Origin: an uncultured Faecalibacterium sp.
Lineage (GTDB): Bacteria > Bacillota > Clostridia > Oscillospirales > Ruminococcaceae
Assembly (NCBI GenBank): GCA_934503275.1
Contig: CAKSVD010000010.1
Coordinates: forward strand, 7,119 to 71,118
Direction of reading: 5' to 3'
Length of the DNA stretch: 64,000 nucleotides
Position numbers and translations under genes: made by a program. The notes beneath the pieces are model-generated. The model had not been told where the DNA came from. It worked only from the letters and a program-made list of their open reading frames with translations, and ran no database searches. How positions within the stretch are numbered: position 1 is the first letter of the stretch; the number at the start of each line of letters is the position of its first letter. Below are positions 32,519-41,925 of the stretch, piece after piece.

Positions 32519-33568
32519 ATGAAAAAGATCAATCGTCGTGAGTTTATCCGTATGTCTGCCGTTCTGGCGGCAGCTGGCGCTCTGACTGCCTGTGGCGGCA
32601 GCAAATCCGGTTCCACCGCTGGTGCTGGTGCTTCTGCAGAGGGCGTGAAGGGCCTGACCCTGAAGCTGAGCCACAATGCCAACGAGCAGCACCTGATCCA
32701 CAAGGCTATGACTCAGTTTGCCAACGAGGTCAACGAAAAGACCAACGGTGACATCAAGATCGAGGTCTACCCCAACGCAACGCTGGGCGGCGAGAAGGAT
32801 AACCTGGAGCAGATGGGTATCGGTGCTCTGGATATGGCTAAGGTGTCTGCTGCTTCTCTGGAAACCTTTGCTCCCGTCTACGAGGCATTCTCTGTCCCCT
32901 ATATCTTCAATAACCGCGATCACTTCTACGGCTTCATGGACAGCGATCAGGCCAAGGAAGTTTTCCACTCCACCGAAGCTCAGGGCTTCATCGCTCTGAC
33001 CTGGCTGGATTCCGGCACGCGCTCCTTCTACACCGTCAAGACCCCGGTTATGACCCCGGCTGATCTGAAGGGCCTGAAGATCCGTACCATGGATTCTCCC
33101 ATGGCAATTGAAATGATGAACTGCTTCGGCGGTTCCGCAACGGCTATGCCGATCAGCGATGTCTACACTGCAATGCAGTCCGGCGTTATCGATGGTGCAG
33201 AGAACAATGAAACCGCTCTGACCGTTGGCGGCCACGGCGAGGTGGCAAAGTGCTACAGCTACGATGAGCACACCCGCATCCCCGATATCGTCCTGATCAG
33301 CACCAAAGTCTGGAACCAGTTCTCTGTGGAGCAGCAGGAAATCGTGCAGGCTGCTGCCGATGCTGCAAAGGAGACCTACAAGGCTGACTGGCAGGCTGCG
33401 ATCGAGCAGGCTGTGAAGGATGCCGAAACCAATATGGGCGTCACCTTCTATCACCCCGATTCTCTGGCTCCGTTCCAGGAGGCCGTCCAGCCCATCTACG
33501 ACCGTTTGGCCAAGGAAGAGCCGGAAGTCTGGGCACTGTGCGAGAAGATCCAGGCATTCCAGGCCTGA
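32519..33568 (+). CDS. dctP: TRAP transporter substrate-binding protein (DctP family)
   Basis: A 349-residue exported binding protein. The N-terminus MKKINRREFIRMSAVLAAAG has two arginines ahead of a hydrophobic stretch and a lipobox LTAC, so it is probably a Tat-exported lipoprotein on the outer face of the membrane. DctP-family features are LSHNANEQHLIH near 49-60, NATLGGEKDNLEQM near 86-99, DLKGLKIRTMDSP near 182-194 and the AMQSGVIDGAENN motif near 220-232. These proteins bind carboxylates through the conserved Arg (here R190), so the ligand is probably an organic or sugar acid. AGGAGG precedes the ATG. Confidence 0.92.
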   Translation: MKKINRREFIRMSAVLAAAGALTACGGSKSGSTAGAGASAEGVKGLTLKLSHNANEQHLIHKAMTQFANEVNEKTNGDIKIEVYPNATLGGEKDNLEQMGIGALDMAKVSAASLETFAPVYEAFSVPYIFNNRDHFYGFMDSDQAKEVFHSTEAQGFIALTWLDSGTRSFYTVKTPVMTPADLKGLKIRTMDSPMAIEMMNCFGGSATAMPISDVYTAMQSGVIDGAENNETALTVGGHGEVAKCYSYDEHTRIPDIVLISTKVWNQFSVEQQEIVQAAADAAKETYKADWQAAIEQAVKDAETNMGVTFYHPDSLAPFQEAVQPIYDRLAKEEPEVWALCEKIQAFQA

Positions 33569-33615
33569 TTGCCTTGTCCTGCATCTGCGGACCCCGTATC
33601 ATTGCATCTTTTTCC

Positions 33616-33653
33616 GCATAACTGCTGCCATTGCATCCGGGCAGCAGTTATGC
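33616..33653 (+). other. Intercistronic hairpin after dctP
   Basis: GCATAACTGCTGCC (33616-33629) / GGCAGCAGTTATGC (33640-33653), a 14-bp perfect stem without a T run. Such hairpins after binding-protein genes usually protect the upstream message, giving more binding protein than permease. Confidence 0.7.
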
Positions 33654-33687
33654 CATAGGAGAAGGATTCAAAAAGGAGGAAAAAACC

Positions 33688-34182
33688 TTGAAAAAACTGG
33701 AAAAAGGGCTCGATTTTGCTATGAGCACAATCATGTCCGTCGTTATGCTGGTGTTGCTGATCTTTGGCACCTGGCAGATTTTCACCCGCTGGGTTCTGAA
33801 CGACCCTTCGACATTTACCGAAGAGATGCTGCGCTACCTGCTGATTTGGGCTGGTATGATTGGTGCAGCCTACTGCTTCTTCCACGATAAGCACGTCAAG
33901 CTGACGCTGCTCACTTCCAAGCTGCATGGTCCCGCACTGACCGCGGCGACGATTTTTAATGAGATCATCGTCGTTCTGTTCGTGTTGTATGTCTACGTCT
34001 ACGGCGGCGGCCAGATGATGATGCGCACCATGGCCAGCGGTCAGCTGACGGCGGTTCTACGTCTGCCCATGAGCCTGATTTATGGCTGCCTGCCGGTATC
34101 CGGCGTGTTTGTCATTCTGTCCAAGATCCTCCGCTATCTGTCGCTGTATGCGGAGTCCAAAACTGTGAAAGGGGGCAAATAA
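33688..34182 (+). CDS. dctQ: TRAP transporter small permease (DctQ family)
   Basis: A 164-residue membrane protein with four hydrophobic segments, the small permease of the TRAP complex. The motif FTRWVLNDPSTFTEEMLRYL near 30-49 is typical. The start is taken as TTG at 33688, because AGGAGG sits eight bases before it; an ATG 57 bases earlier has no site and would add a hydrophilic tail. It lies three bases ahead of dctM. Confidence 0.88.
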   Translation: MKKLEKGLDFAMSTIMSVVMLVLLIFGTWQIFTRWVLNDPSTFTEEMLRYLLIWAGMIGAAYCFFHDKHVKLTLLTSKLHGPALTAATIFNEIIVVLFVLYVYVYGGGQMMMRTMASGQLTAVLRLPMSLIYGCLPVSGVFVILSKILRYLSLYAESKTVKGGK

Positions 34183-34185
34183 GTC

Positions 34186-35487
34186 ATGGGTGTTATACAG
34201 GCAACATTGATGTTGTTCCTTATCTTCTTCGGTCTGATGTTCGTGGGTGTGCCGATCTCCGTCAGTATCGGCGTTGCATCCATCTCCATCCTGCTTACCG
34301 GCTTTGATCTGAATGCCCTGGCCTACATCGTGGCCCAGCGGTGTTTCTCCGGCATCGACTCGTTTGGTCTGCTTGCTCTGCCGTTCTTCATGCTGGCAGG
34401 CAGCATCATGAACAAGGGCGGCATTGCTCGCCGACTGGTCCGTCTGGCCCGCTGCTTTGTGGGTAAGATCCCCGGCTATCTGGCTGCGACCAATGTTCTG
34501 ACCAATATGTTCTTCGGCGCTATTTCCGGTTCTTCTGTTGCTGCTGCTTCCGCAGTCGGCAAAATCATGGGTCCTCTGGAAAAGCAGGAAAATTATGAGG
34601 ACGCTTACGCTGCGGCGATCAACATCTGCTCCGCTCCCACGGGCGTTATCATTCCCCCGTCTGGTCCGTTGATCCTGTTCTCTCTGACGGCCGGCGGCGT
34701 TTCGGTCAGCGCACTGTTTATGGCAGGCTATATCCCCGGCATCCTGCTCGGTCTGTGCGTCATGGCAGTTGCGATCATCATTGCAAAGAAAAAGGGTTAC
34801 ACCGGCTCTACCGTGAAAGAGGACGCCTCTACCCTGAAGATCTTCCTGGATGCGATCCCCTGCATTCTGATGATGGTCATTGTTATGGGCGGCATCCTGC
34901 TGGGTTGGTTTACCGCTACCGAGGCTGGTATCGTGGCCTGCCTGTACTGCATTGTATTGGGCTTCCTGTACCGCGAACTGACCGTCAAGCAGCTGTGGAA
35001 CCTGATGAGCGAGTGCATGATGGATACTGCTGTGATCCTGTTCCTGATTGCTGCATCCAATATCATGAGCTACGCAATGAGTTATACCGGCATTCCTGCC
35101 GCACTGAGCGCAATGCTTATGAGCATTACGGACAATAAGTATATCCTGCTGCTGATCATGAACGTGTTCCTGCTGGTTCTGGGTATGTTCCTGGATCTGA
35201 CCCCTGCTGTTCTGATCTTTACCCCGATCTTCCTGCCCATCGCCACCGGCTTTGGCATGAATCCGGTTCATTTCGGTGTGATGCTGATTCTGAACCTGGC
35301 AATCGGTTCGGTCACGCCGCCCGTTGGTTCGGTTCTGTTCGTTGGCTGTAATGTTGCCAATGTTACGATGGAGGAAGTTACAAAGTACATTGTGCCCACC
35401 TTCGTTGCGATGGTAGTTGCTTTGATGTTGGTCACATACATTCCGGCACTGACCTTGTTCATCCCGCAGCTTGCAGGTTTGATCTGA
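34186..35487 (+). CDS. dctM: TRAP transporter large permease (DctM family)
   Basis: A 433-residue membrane protein with about twelve segments, the ion-coupled translocation subunit. Family features are FVGVPISVSIGVAS near 16-29, the ISGSSVAAASAVG stretch near 113-125, ICSAPTGVIIPPSGPLILFS near 146-165 and GSVTPPVGSVLFVG near 371-384, the two Pro-rich ion/substrate hairpins. It uses a Na+ or proton gradient with DctPQ. The stop is followed after about 30 bases by a terminator-like hairpin. Confidence 0.93.
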   Translation: MGVIQATLMLFLIFFGLMFVGVPISVSIGVASISILLTGFDLNALAYIVAQRCFSGIDSFGLLALPFFMLAGSIMNKGGIARRLVRLARCFVGKIPGYLAATNVLTNMFFGAISGSSVAAASAVGKIMGPLEKQENYEDAYAAAINICSAPTGVIIPPSGPLILFSLTAGGVSVSALFMAGYIPGILLGLCVMAVAIIIAKKKGYTGSTVKEDASTLKIFLDAIPCILMMVIVMGGILLGWFTATEAGIVACLYCIVLGFLYRELTVKQLWNLMSECMMDTAVILFLIAASNIMSYAMSYTGIPAALSAMLMSITDNKYILLLIMNVFLLVLGMFLDLTPAVLIFTPIFLPIATGFGMNPVHFGVMLILNLAIGSVTPPVGSVLFVGCNVANVTMEEVTKYIVPTFVAMVVALMLVTYIPALTLFIPQLAGLI

Positions 35488-35515
35488 TCTTCATCAGAAT
35501 TTTATAATTGCTTTC

Positions 35516-35577
35516 ATGCCTCCTGAACTTCTTGAATATGGCCATGCTATATTGGGAGAACAGGGGGCATTTTTTTA
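35516..35577 (+). terminator. Terminator between TRAP and GH31 genes
   Basis: ATGCCTCCTG (35516-35525) pairs with CAGGGGGCAT (35561-35570), one G-U pair, then a T run. The loop is long (35 bases), so read-through into the GH31 genes is plausible. Confidence 0.5.
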
Positions 35578-35606
35578 TCAAAAATCAACTGAGAGGAGTA
35601 AAAACT

Positions 35607-38102
35607 ATGGAGATCTGCTCCCGTTTTACCGGCATGGAGCGCAAGGACGGCGCTTTCCTGCTGCATACTGATAACGCTGATATCAAGGTCTGCTTTGTGA
35701 CCGATGAGATCGTCCGCGTCCGCGCAAGCTTTGACCATGAGCTGGCAGAGGAGTCCTACGTTCTGATGACCACCGCATGGGAGGATCGGATGGACGAGTT
35801 GTTCAAGGGTGAGCGCACCCGTGTGGAGCCCTTTGCCGCACAGGTCACCGAGGATGACAGCACCCTCACCTTTGCCACCGGCAAGGTGACACTGGTGGTG
35901 GACAAGGACCCCATCAACTTCAAGCTGCTGGCTGCTGATGGCTCCGAGCTGTACAGCACCCTGCCCGGCAACCCCTTCGTCAAGGACGCCAACAACCGTG
36001 TGGTGGCTTATAGCCGGATGAAGGAGGACGACTGCTTCTACGGCTTTGGCGAAAAGACCGGCCTGCTGGATAAAAACAAGACCTTCCAGCGGGAGCGCGC
36101 CACCGACGCCATGGGCTACGATGCCGAGAAGATGGATACCCTCTACAAGCACATCCCCTTCTATATCCGTCTGGACCGCGACACCCACAAGGCTGTGGGC
36201 GTGTTCTACCACAACTTCTACGAGTCCGTGTTCAACATGGGCTGCGAAAAGAGCAACTACTGGCCCCGCTACACCTATTTTCAGGCAGACGGCGGCGATC
36301 TGGACTGCTTCCTGATCGGCGGCGACACCATTGCCCGCATCGTGGACAACTACACCCTGCTGACCGGCCGTCCGGCACTGCTGCCCAAGCGTGCACTGGG
36401 CTATCAGGGCTCCAGTATGTACTACCCCGAGCTGGAGAAGGACAGCGATGACGCTGTGCTGGGCTTTATCGACACCATCAAGGAAGAGGGCTTCCCCATC
36501 GATGGCTTCCACCTGTCCAGCGGCTATACCAGCCAGAACAACAAGCGCTGCGTCTTTACATGGAACACCGAACGCTTCAAGGACCCCAGCGCCTACTTCC
36601 ACGCCATGAACGAAAAGCACGCCCAGAACGTGCCCAACGTCAAGCCGGGTGTCCTGCTGTGCAACCCCCGTTTCGACGAGTTCAACGCAGATGACGTATT
36701 CGTGAAGGACAGCAAAAACCCTGAGACCTACGGTGTCGGCAAATGGTGGGGCGGCGACGGCGCATTCTGGGACTTCACCAAGCCCGAAGGCCGTGCAGCC
36801 TGGAAAAAGTACCTCACCGAGTCCATCATCGCCGTGGGCACCGATTCCGTCTGGAACGACAACTGCGAGTACGACAGCCTGATGGACAAGGACTGCACCT
36901 GCGATTTTGACGGCAAGGGCGGCACCATCGGCCAGCTGAAGCCCATCATGAGCACCCTGATGTGCAAGGTGGGTGCCGATGCCGTGGTGGAGCACAACGC
37001 CAAGGCACGCCCCTACATGGTCTGCCGCAGCGGCAGCGCCGGTATCCAGCGCTATGCCCAGACCTGGTGCGGCGACAACTACACCAGCTGGAAGAGCCTG
37101 AAGTACAATATCCCCATCATCACCGGCATGGGTCTGTCCGGCCAGCCCAACGAGGGTGCGGACATCGGCGGCTTTGCCGGCCCCGCACCCACCGAGGAGT
37201 TGTTCGTGCGCTGGGTGCAGAACGGCATCTTCCAGGCCCGCTTCTCCATCCACTCCGCCTCCAACGATAACACCGTCACCGAGCCGTGGATGTTCCGGGA
37301 GTCTGCAGACACCATCCGGGACGCCATCCTGCTGCGCTACCGCTTTACTCCCTATCTCTACAGCGCCGAGTACGAGGCCAGCCAGACCGGTGCACCCATC
37401 ATGCGCGCTTTGGTCTACGACTTCCAGAACGACCCCAAGGTCTGGGAGGAAAGCTTCGAGTTCCTGTTCGGCCGGGATATTCTGGTGGCCAACGTTCTGG
37501 AGGAGGGTGCCAAGACCCGCACTGTTTACCTGCCCGCAGGCTGCAAGTGGTACGACTGGAACGATAAGTTCCGCTGCTACGAGGGCGGCCAGACCATCGA
37601 GGTGCCGGTCACCATGGCTACCATCCCCATGTTCGTCCGCGAGGGCGCAGTCATCGCCATGGCAGACAACCAGCTGATGACCATGGAGGGCGACCACACC
37701 ACCGCCCTGCACCTCATCGTGGCGCCCAAGGGCACCACCACCACGACCCTGTACGATGATGACGGCATCACCAACGATTTCAAGAGCGGCGTGTACCGCA
37801 AGACCACTATCACCACCACCGCAGGCGAGCGGGTGACCATGAACTTTGCCTCCGAGGGCAGCTACAAGGACACCGTGGAGACCATCAAGGTGGAGATGAT
37901 TGCCAAAGAGAAGAGCCCCTTCTGGGTCACGCTGGATGGCCGCAAGATCGAGCACTTCCTCAACCGCCGCAAGTTCGACGCCGCTGCCGAGGGCTGGTAT
38001 TACAGCCAGAGCAAAAAGGCTGTCGAGGTCAAGTACGCAAACCCCGCCAAGGATCACGAGTTGACTGTTTCGTTTGAGCAGTTCGACCTGATCGGTATGT
38101 AA
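35607..38102 (+). CDS. GH31 family alpha-glycosidase (first)
   Basis: An 831-residue cytoplasmic glycosidase. After an N-terminal beta-sandwich (1-200) the GH31 barrel holds GFGEKTG near 145-151, the catalytic-nucleophile region VWNDNCEYDS near 415-424 and the acid/base region AQTWCGDNYTSW near 482-493, followed by NEGADIGGFAGPAP. The usual WxDMNE reads WNDNCE. A C-terminal beta-sandwich follows. No signal peptide is present. Family activities include alpha-glucosidase, alpha-xylosidase and sulfoquinovosidase; the specificity is open. GAGAGGAG precedes the ATG. It is 21 bases upstream of a second GH31 gene. Confidence 0.92.
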   Translation: MEICSRFTGMERKDGAFLLHTDNADIKVCFVTDEIVRVRASFDHELAEESYVLMTTAWEDRMDELFKGERTRVEPFAAQVTEDDSTLTFATGKVTLVVDKDPINFKLLAADGSELYSTLPGNPFVKDANNRVVAYSRMKEDDCFYGFGEKTGLLDKNKTFQRERATDAMGYDAEKMDTLYKHIPFYIRLDRDTHKAVGVFYHNFYESVFNMGCEKSNYWPRYTYFQADGGDLDCFLIGGDTIARIVDNYTLLTGRPALLPKRALGYQGSSMYYPELEKDSDDAVLGFIDTIKEEGFPIDGFHLSSGYTSQNNKRCVFTWNTERFKDPSAYFHAMNEKHAQNVPNVKPGVLLCNPRFDEFNADDVFVKDSKNPETYGVGKWWGGDGAFWDFTKPEGRAAWKKYLTESIIAVGTDSVWNDNCEYDSLMDKDCTCDFDGKGGTIGQLKPIMSTLMCKVGADAVVEHNAKARPYMVCRSGSAGIQRYAQTWCGDNYTSWKSLKYNIPIITGMGLSGQPNEGADIGGFAGPAPTEELFVRWVQNGIFQARFSIHSASNDNTVTEPWMFRESADTIRDAILLRYRFTPYLYSAEYEASQTGAPIMRALVYDFQNDPKVWEESFEFLFGRDILVANVLEEGAKTRTVYLPAGCKWYDWNDKFRCYEGGQTIEVPVTMATIPMFVREGAVIAMADNQLMTMEGDHTTALHLIVAPKGTTTTTLYDDDGITNDFKSGVYRKTTITTTAGERVTMNFASEGSYKDTVETIKVEMIAKEKSPFWVTLDGRKIEHFLNRRKFDAAAEGWYYSQSKKAVEVKYANPAKDHELTVSFEQFDLIGM

Positions 38103-38123
38103 CACTGCACGGAGGAACCTCTT

Positions 38124-40640
38124 ATGCTGCTGCGTAGTTTTGAATCTTTTGAAAAGACCGAAAACGGCTACCTCATCCACGGCGATGCCGCTGATGTGAA
38201 GCTGGTTTTCATGACAGACGATATCATCCGCATCCGGGTGCACTTCGACAAGGGCACCCCCATGGAGGAAGAGTCCTACACGCTGGTGACCACTGCGTGG
38301 GAGGATCGGATGGACACCCTGCTCAAGGACGAGCGCACCCGCATCACCGCACTGGATGTCCCCTGCGCAGAGGACGATAAGACCCTGACCTTTGAGACCG
38401 CACACGTCACCCTGAAGCTGTTCAAAAAGCCCTTCCATTTTGAACTGTACGACAAGTCCGGCAAGTTGATCTATCAGGATCTGCGGGAGCGCGCCTTTGA
38501 GAAGGATCAGATCGGCCGTCTGAGCCACTTCTCCAAGGTGGATCGGGAATACGACCACTTCTATGGCTTTGGTGAAAAGACCGGTCATCTGGACAAAAAG
38601 GGACGCCGCCTGCGGATGTCCCCCAAGGATGCCATCGGCCACGACCCCGAGACCGGCGACCCGATGTACAAGCACATTCCCTTCTACATCCGGGTGAATG
38701 AGCACGACCTGCGCCCGGTGGGTCTGTTCTACCACAACTCCTACGACTGCGTGTTCGACCTTGGCGAGGAGCTGTCCGGTTACTGGGAGCGCTACTGCTA
38801 CTACCAGACCGACGGCGGCGACATCGACCTGTTCCTGCTGGCCGGTGAGACCCTGCCCGAGATCCTGAACGAGTACACCCTGCTGACCGGCCGCAGCGCC
38901 CTGCCCACCAAGCAGTCTCTGGGCTACTGCGCTTCCACCATGTACTACGCCGAACTGGAAAAGAACTGCGACGAGGAGATCTACAAGGTCATCGACAAGC
39001 ACGAAAAAGAGGGTATCCTCATCGACAACTTCTGGCTGGCCTCCGGCTATTCCAGCGGCGAAAAGGACAACCTGCGCTATGTGTTCAACTGGAACTACAA
39101 GCGCTTCCCGGAGCCGGAAAAGTTCTTTGAGAACATGAACGCCCGGGGCATCAACGTCATCCCCAACCTGAAGCCCGGCATCCTGAAGCACCACCCCTAC
39201 ATCGACCTGTTTGAAAAGAACGATGTCTTTATCAAGACCCCGGACGGCAAGGCTCCGTACTACGGCCGCTGGTGGGGCGGCGAGGGACGCTTCTTCGACT
39301 TCACCGGCCCGCGCGGCCGCAACACCTGGAAGCAGCTGCTGGAGGAGAACATCCTCAAAAAGGGCACCAAGACCGTCTGGAACGACAACTGCGAGATGGA
39401 CGGCGTGGAGGACCGCGACGCCCAGTGCGACTTTGAGGGCAAAAAGGGCACCATGGCAGAGCTGAAGATCCTGCACTCCAACCTGATGGCCTACACCGCC
39501 AAGCAGGCGCTGGCAGATGTGTACCCCGGCGAGCGTCCCTACATCATCAACCGTGCAGGCTACGCAGGTATCCAGCGCTACGCACAGGTGTGGGGCGGCG
39601 ATAACCTGACCGACTGGCGCACCGTCAAGTTCAACATTGCCACCATTCTGGGCATGGGCCTGTCCGGCTGCTCCAACATGGGCTGCGATATCGGCGGCTT
39701 TGCTGGCCCCGCACCCGAGGCAGAGCTGCTGCTCCGCTGGCTGCAGAACGGCATCTTCCAGCCGCGCTTCTGCCTGAACTCCGCCAACAACGATAACACC
39801 GTTACCCAGCCGTGGATGTACGAGGAGAACCTGCCCTACATCCGTGCAGCTTACCAGCTGCGCTACCGTCTGCTGCCCACGTTGTACTCCCTGATGTACG
39901 AGTCCAATCAGAACGGTATGCCGGCATGGCGTCCGCTGTTCCTTGAGTTCCCGGATGACCCCAAGTGCTACACCGACAAGAACCTGACCTTTATGTTCGG
40001 CAAGAGCATTCTGGTGGCGAACGTGGTGGAAAAGGGCGCCACTACCCGCACCATCTACCTGCCCGCAGGCTGCACCTGGTACGATATGAACGATGACCTG
40101 CGTGCATACGAGGGCGGCCAGACCATCGAGGTCCCGGTCACGCTGGCCAGCATCCCCATGTTCCTGCGCGGTTCTGCCATTGTGGTGACCACCGAGGACG
40201 TCAAGCACATCCTCAAGGACACCATGCACCAGATCGACCTGCTGGTCGCTGCCGAGACCGACACCAGCTTTGTGCTGTACGATGATGACGGCCACACCGA
40301 GGACTACAAAAACGGCGTCTACGCCAAGACCACCATCACCGTCAAGGCCGGCGACCGCACCGATATCCGCTTTGCCACCGAGGGCAGCTACGAATCCCCC
40401 GTGGAGCGCATGACCCTGAAGCTGGTCAGCAAGAAAAAGGGTGCGCTCTGGGCCAGCGTGGATGGGCAGCAGCTTCCCCAGTACATCGTCCGCGACGGCT
40501 GGGAGGCCGCAGAGTCCGGCTGGTACTACAACCTGTCCGACCGCACCATCTGGGTCAAGTTTGCAAAGCCTGCCAAGAAGGACTTCACGGTGACTGTCTC
40601 CACCGAAAAGTTTGACCTGATCGGTATGGCAGAGGACTAA
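38124..40640 (+). CDS. GH31 family alpha-glycosidase (second)
   Basis: An 838-residue enzyme with the same plan as its neighbour and clear similarity along its length (EDRMDTLLKDERTRI matches EDRMDELFKGERTRV), so the pair arose by duplication. The nucleophile region is VWNDNCEMDG near 418-427 and the acid/base region AQVWGGDNLTDW near 484-495. Differences in the barrel loops, and WSS-type versus WGG-type residues near the acid/base, suggest different aglycone preferences. No signal peptide. It is the last gene of the locus, followed by a strong terminator. Confidence 0.92.
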   Translation: MLLRSFESFEKTENGYLIHGDAADVKLVFMTDDIIRIRVHFDKGTPMEEESYTLVTTAWEDRMDTLLKDERTRITALDVPCAEDDKTLTFETAHVTLKLFKKPFHFELYDKSGKLIYQDLRERAFEKDQIGRLSHFSKVDREYDHFYGFGEKTGHLDKKGRRLRMSPKDAIGHDPETGDPMYKHIPFYIRVNEHDLRPVGLFYHNSYDCVFDLGEELSGYWERYCYYQTDGGDIDLFLLAGETLPEILNEYTLLTGRSALPTKQSLGYCASTMYYAELEKNCDEEIYKVIDKHEKEGILIDNFWLASGYSSGEKDNLRYVFNWNYKRFPEPEKFFENMNARGINVIPNLKPGILKHHPYIDLFEKNDVFIKTPDGKAPYYGRWWGGEGRFFDFTGPRGRNTWKQLLEENILKKGTKTVWNDNCEMDGVEDRDAQCDFEGKKGTMAELKILHSNLMAYTAKQALADVYPGERPYIINRAGYAGIQRYAQVWGGDNLTDWRTVKFNIATILGMGLSGCSNMGCDIGGFAGPAPEAELLLRWLQNGIFQPRFCLNSANNDNTVTQPWMYEENLPYIRAAYQLRYRLLPTLYSLMYESNQNGMPAWRPLFLEFPDDPKCYTDKNLTFMFGKSILVANVVEKGATTRTIYLPAGCTWYDMNDDLRAYEGGQTIEVPVTLASIPMFLRGSAIVVTTEDVKHILKDTMHQIDLLVAAETDTSFVLYDDDGHTEDYKNGVYAKTTITVKAGDRTDIRFATEGSYESPVERMTLKLVSKKKGALWASVDGQQLPQYIVRDGWEAAESGWYYNLSDRTIWVKFAKPAKKDFTVTVSTEKFDLIGMAED

Positions 40641-40680
40641 AAAGCCATTTCCAATCTTCTTTAATTCTTCTTCAAAAACG

Positions 40681-40722
40681 CGAAGGCCCGTGGGGAGTTC
40701 CCCACGGGCCTTCGTGTTTTTT
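40681..40722. terminator. Terminator after the GH31 genes
   Basis: A perfect 15-bp stem CGAAGGCCCGTGGGG (40681-40695) / CCCCACGGGCCTTCG (40700-40714), then TGTTTTTTAT. Confidence 0.93.
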
Positions 40723-40729
40723 ATAAGCT

Positions 40730-41188
40730 TCAGGCTTCGGTCTGCGACTCCCGCCGGAGGATGCGGCAGACCATGAACAGGCAGTAAAACATCGCCAGAC
40801 CCCATGCAACGGGGTTAGAAAGGCAGATGCCCAGATACCCAAGGCCAGTCTTTACCGCCAGCACACCGCCAAGGCTGCGGCCGATCAGTTCGCCCACGCC
40901 GGAAACAACGGCCAGTACGCTGTAGCCAAGCCCCTGCAAGGTGTTGCGGAAGATCATCAGCAGGCCGTGGAAGCAGAACAGCATACTCATGACGCTGAGA
41001 TACTGGATGGCGCCCGCCGTGACGGCGGGGTCGGCATCGCCCAGCACCAGCCCCACAGCGTAGGGCTTGATGAAAAAGATCACACCCCACGCCACAGCGC
41101 AGTAAAGCAGCTGCACCATGCAGCCATCCTTGATGCCCTGCCGGATGCGGTCGGTGGTGCCGGAGCGCTTTTGAGAAGTAGCTGCCAT
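40730..41188 (-). pseudogene. C-terminal fragment of a MATE family transporter
   Basis: About 150 residues with four or five membrane segments match the last third of a MATE transporter (TTDRIRQGIKDGCMVQLLYC at the start, the loop before the seventh helix, and LRRESQTEA at the end). The first 300 residues are missing; upstream lies the gmhA stop. An ATG at 41233 overlaps the gmhA end, so the fragment could be translated, but it lacks the N-terminal transport half. It is a relic, probably left when the EPS operon was inserted or rearranged. Confidence 0.75.
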
Positions 41189-41208
41189 AACAATTGTATT
41201 TTCATCCA

Positions 41209-41237
41209 TTGAATGGTGAAAGCCGTTCACCATTCAA
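41209..41237. repeat. 12-bp inverted repeat at the gmhA / MATE-fragment junction
   Basis: TTGAATGGTGAA (41209-41220) and TTCACCATTCAA (41226-41237) are perfect inverted repeats with five bases between. They cover the gmhA stop codon and the break point of the MATE relic. No T run follows, so it is a poor terminator. Confidence 0.7.
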
Positions 41238-41925
41238 GAGGAGGGCAGTTCTTTTCTGTTCCAAAAAAGTACGCTTCCAGCATCAGGCACAGGCAGTGGT
41301 AGATGGGCAGGTGCAATTCCTGAATCTGATATGTTTCTTGCAGCGGCACCCGGATGCACACATCGCACAGGGGCAGCAGAGGGCTCTTTGCTGCGCCAGT
41401 CAGGCCGATCACCTTCATGCCCTTTGCCTGGGCCGTAACGGCGGCATAGAGGATATTTTTGCTTTTGCCGCTGGTGGAAATGACCAGCAGCACATCCTTT
41501 GCTCTGCCGTAGCCGTTCACCTGCTGGGCAAAGCAGAGCAGCGGGTCGCAGTCGTTCAGGTAGGCAGTGGAAAGCGCAGGATGCCCGTCCAGCGCAATGG
41601 CAGGCAATGCCTGCTGCAAATGCGCCGTCAGCACCGGGCCAAGTTCCGGGCTTGCGGCAATCAGCTTTGCCTGCTGCTCTTCGCTCAGGCGGCGCGGCTG
41701 CTTGAAGCCTTTCATCAGTTCACCCACAATGTGCTCGGCATCTGCCGCCGAACCGCCGTTGCCCGCAATGAGCAGCTTGCCGCCAGCTTCGTAGCAGTCG
41801 CACAAAAGCTGGCAGGCCCATTCGATATCCGGCCGCAGTGTTTCCAGCAGCGGATAGCGCCGCAGCAAAAGGTCCAGCTGTTCCTCTGCACGGCGTTCCG
41901 CCGCAGCTTTGGCGTTCATCCCCAT
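41227..41925 (-). CDS. gmhA: Phosphoheptose isomerase (SIS domain)
   Basis: A 232-residue SIS-domain protein expected to convert sedoheptulose 7-phosphate to D-glycero-D-manno-heptose 7-phosphate. LLIAGNGGSAADAEHIVGEL near 51-70 is the GmhA signature, and VLLVISTSGKSKNILYA near 146-162 is the second sugar-phosphate loop. GGGAGG lies just before the ATG at 41925 (a second ATG at 41919 is possible). The start overlaps the end of the HddC-GmhB gene. In this operon it supplies the first step of GDP-heptose synthesis. Confidence 0.88.
   Translation of the reverse strand: MGMNAKAAAERRAEEQLDLLLRRYPLLETLRPDIEWACQLLCDCYEAGGKLLIAGNGGSAADAEHIVGELMKGFKQPRRLSEEQQAKLIAASPELGPVLTAHLQQALPAIALDGHPALSTAYLNDCDPLLCFAQQVNGYGRAKDVLLVISTSGKSKNILYAAVTAQAKGMKVIGLTGAAKSPLLPLCDVCIRVPLQETYQIQELHLPIYHCLCLMLEAYFFGTEKNCPPLEW

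Noticed and set aside
35547-40805. 1752-residue minus-strand ORF across both GH31 genes
   Set aside because: A high-GC antisense frame over two well-supported genes; its composition (Val/His/Gly rich) and lack of any domain mark it as a shadow.
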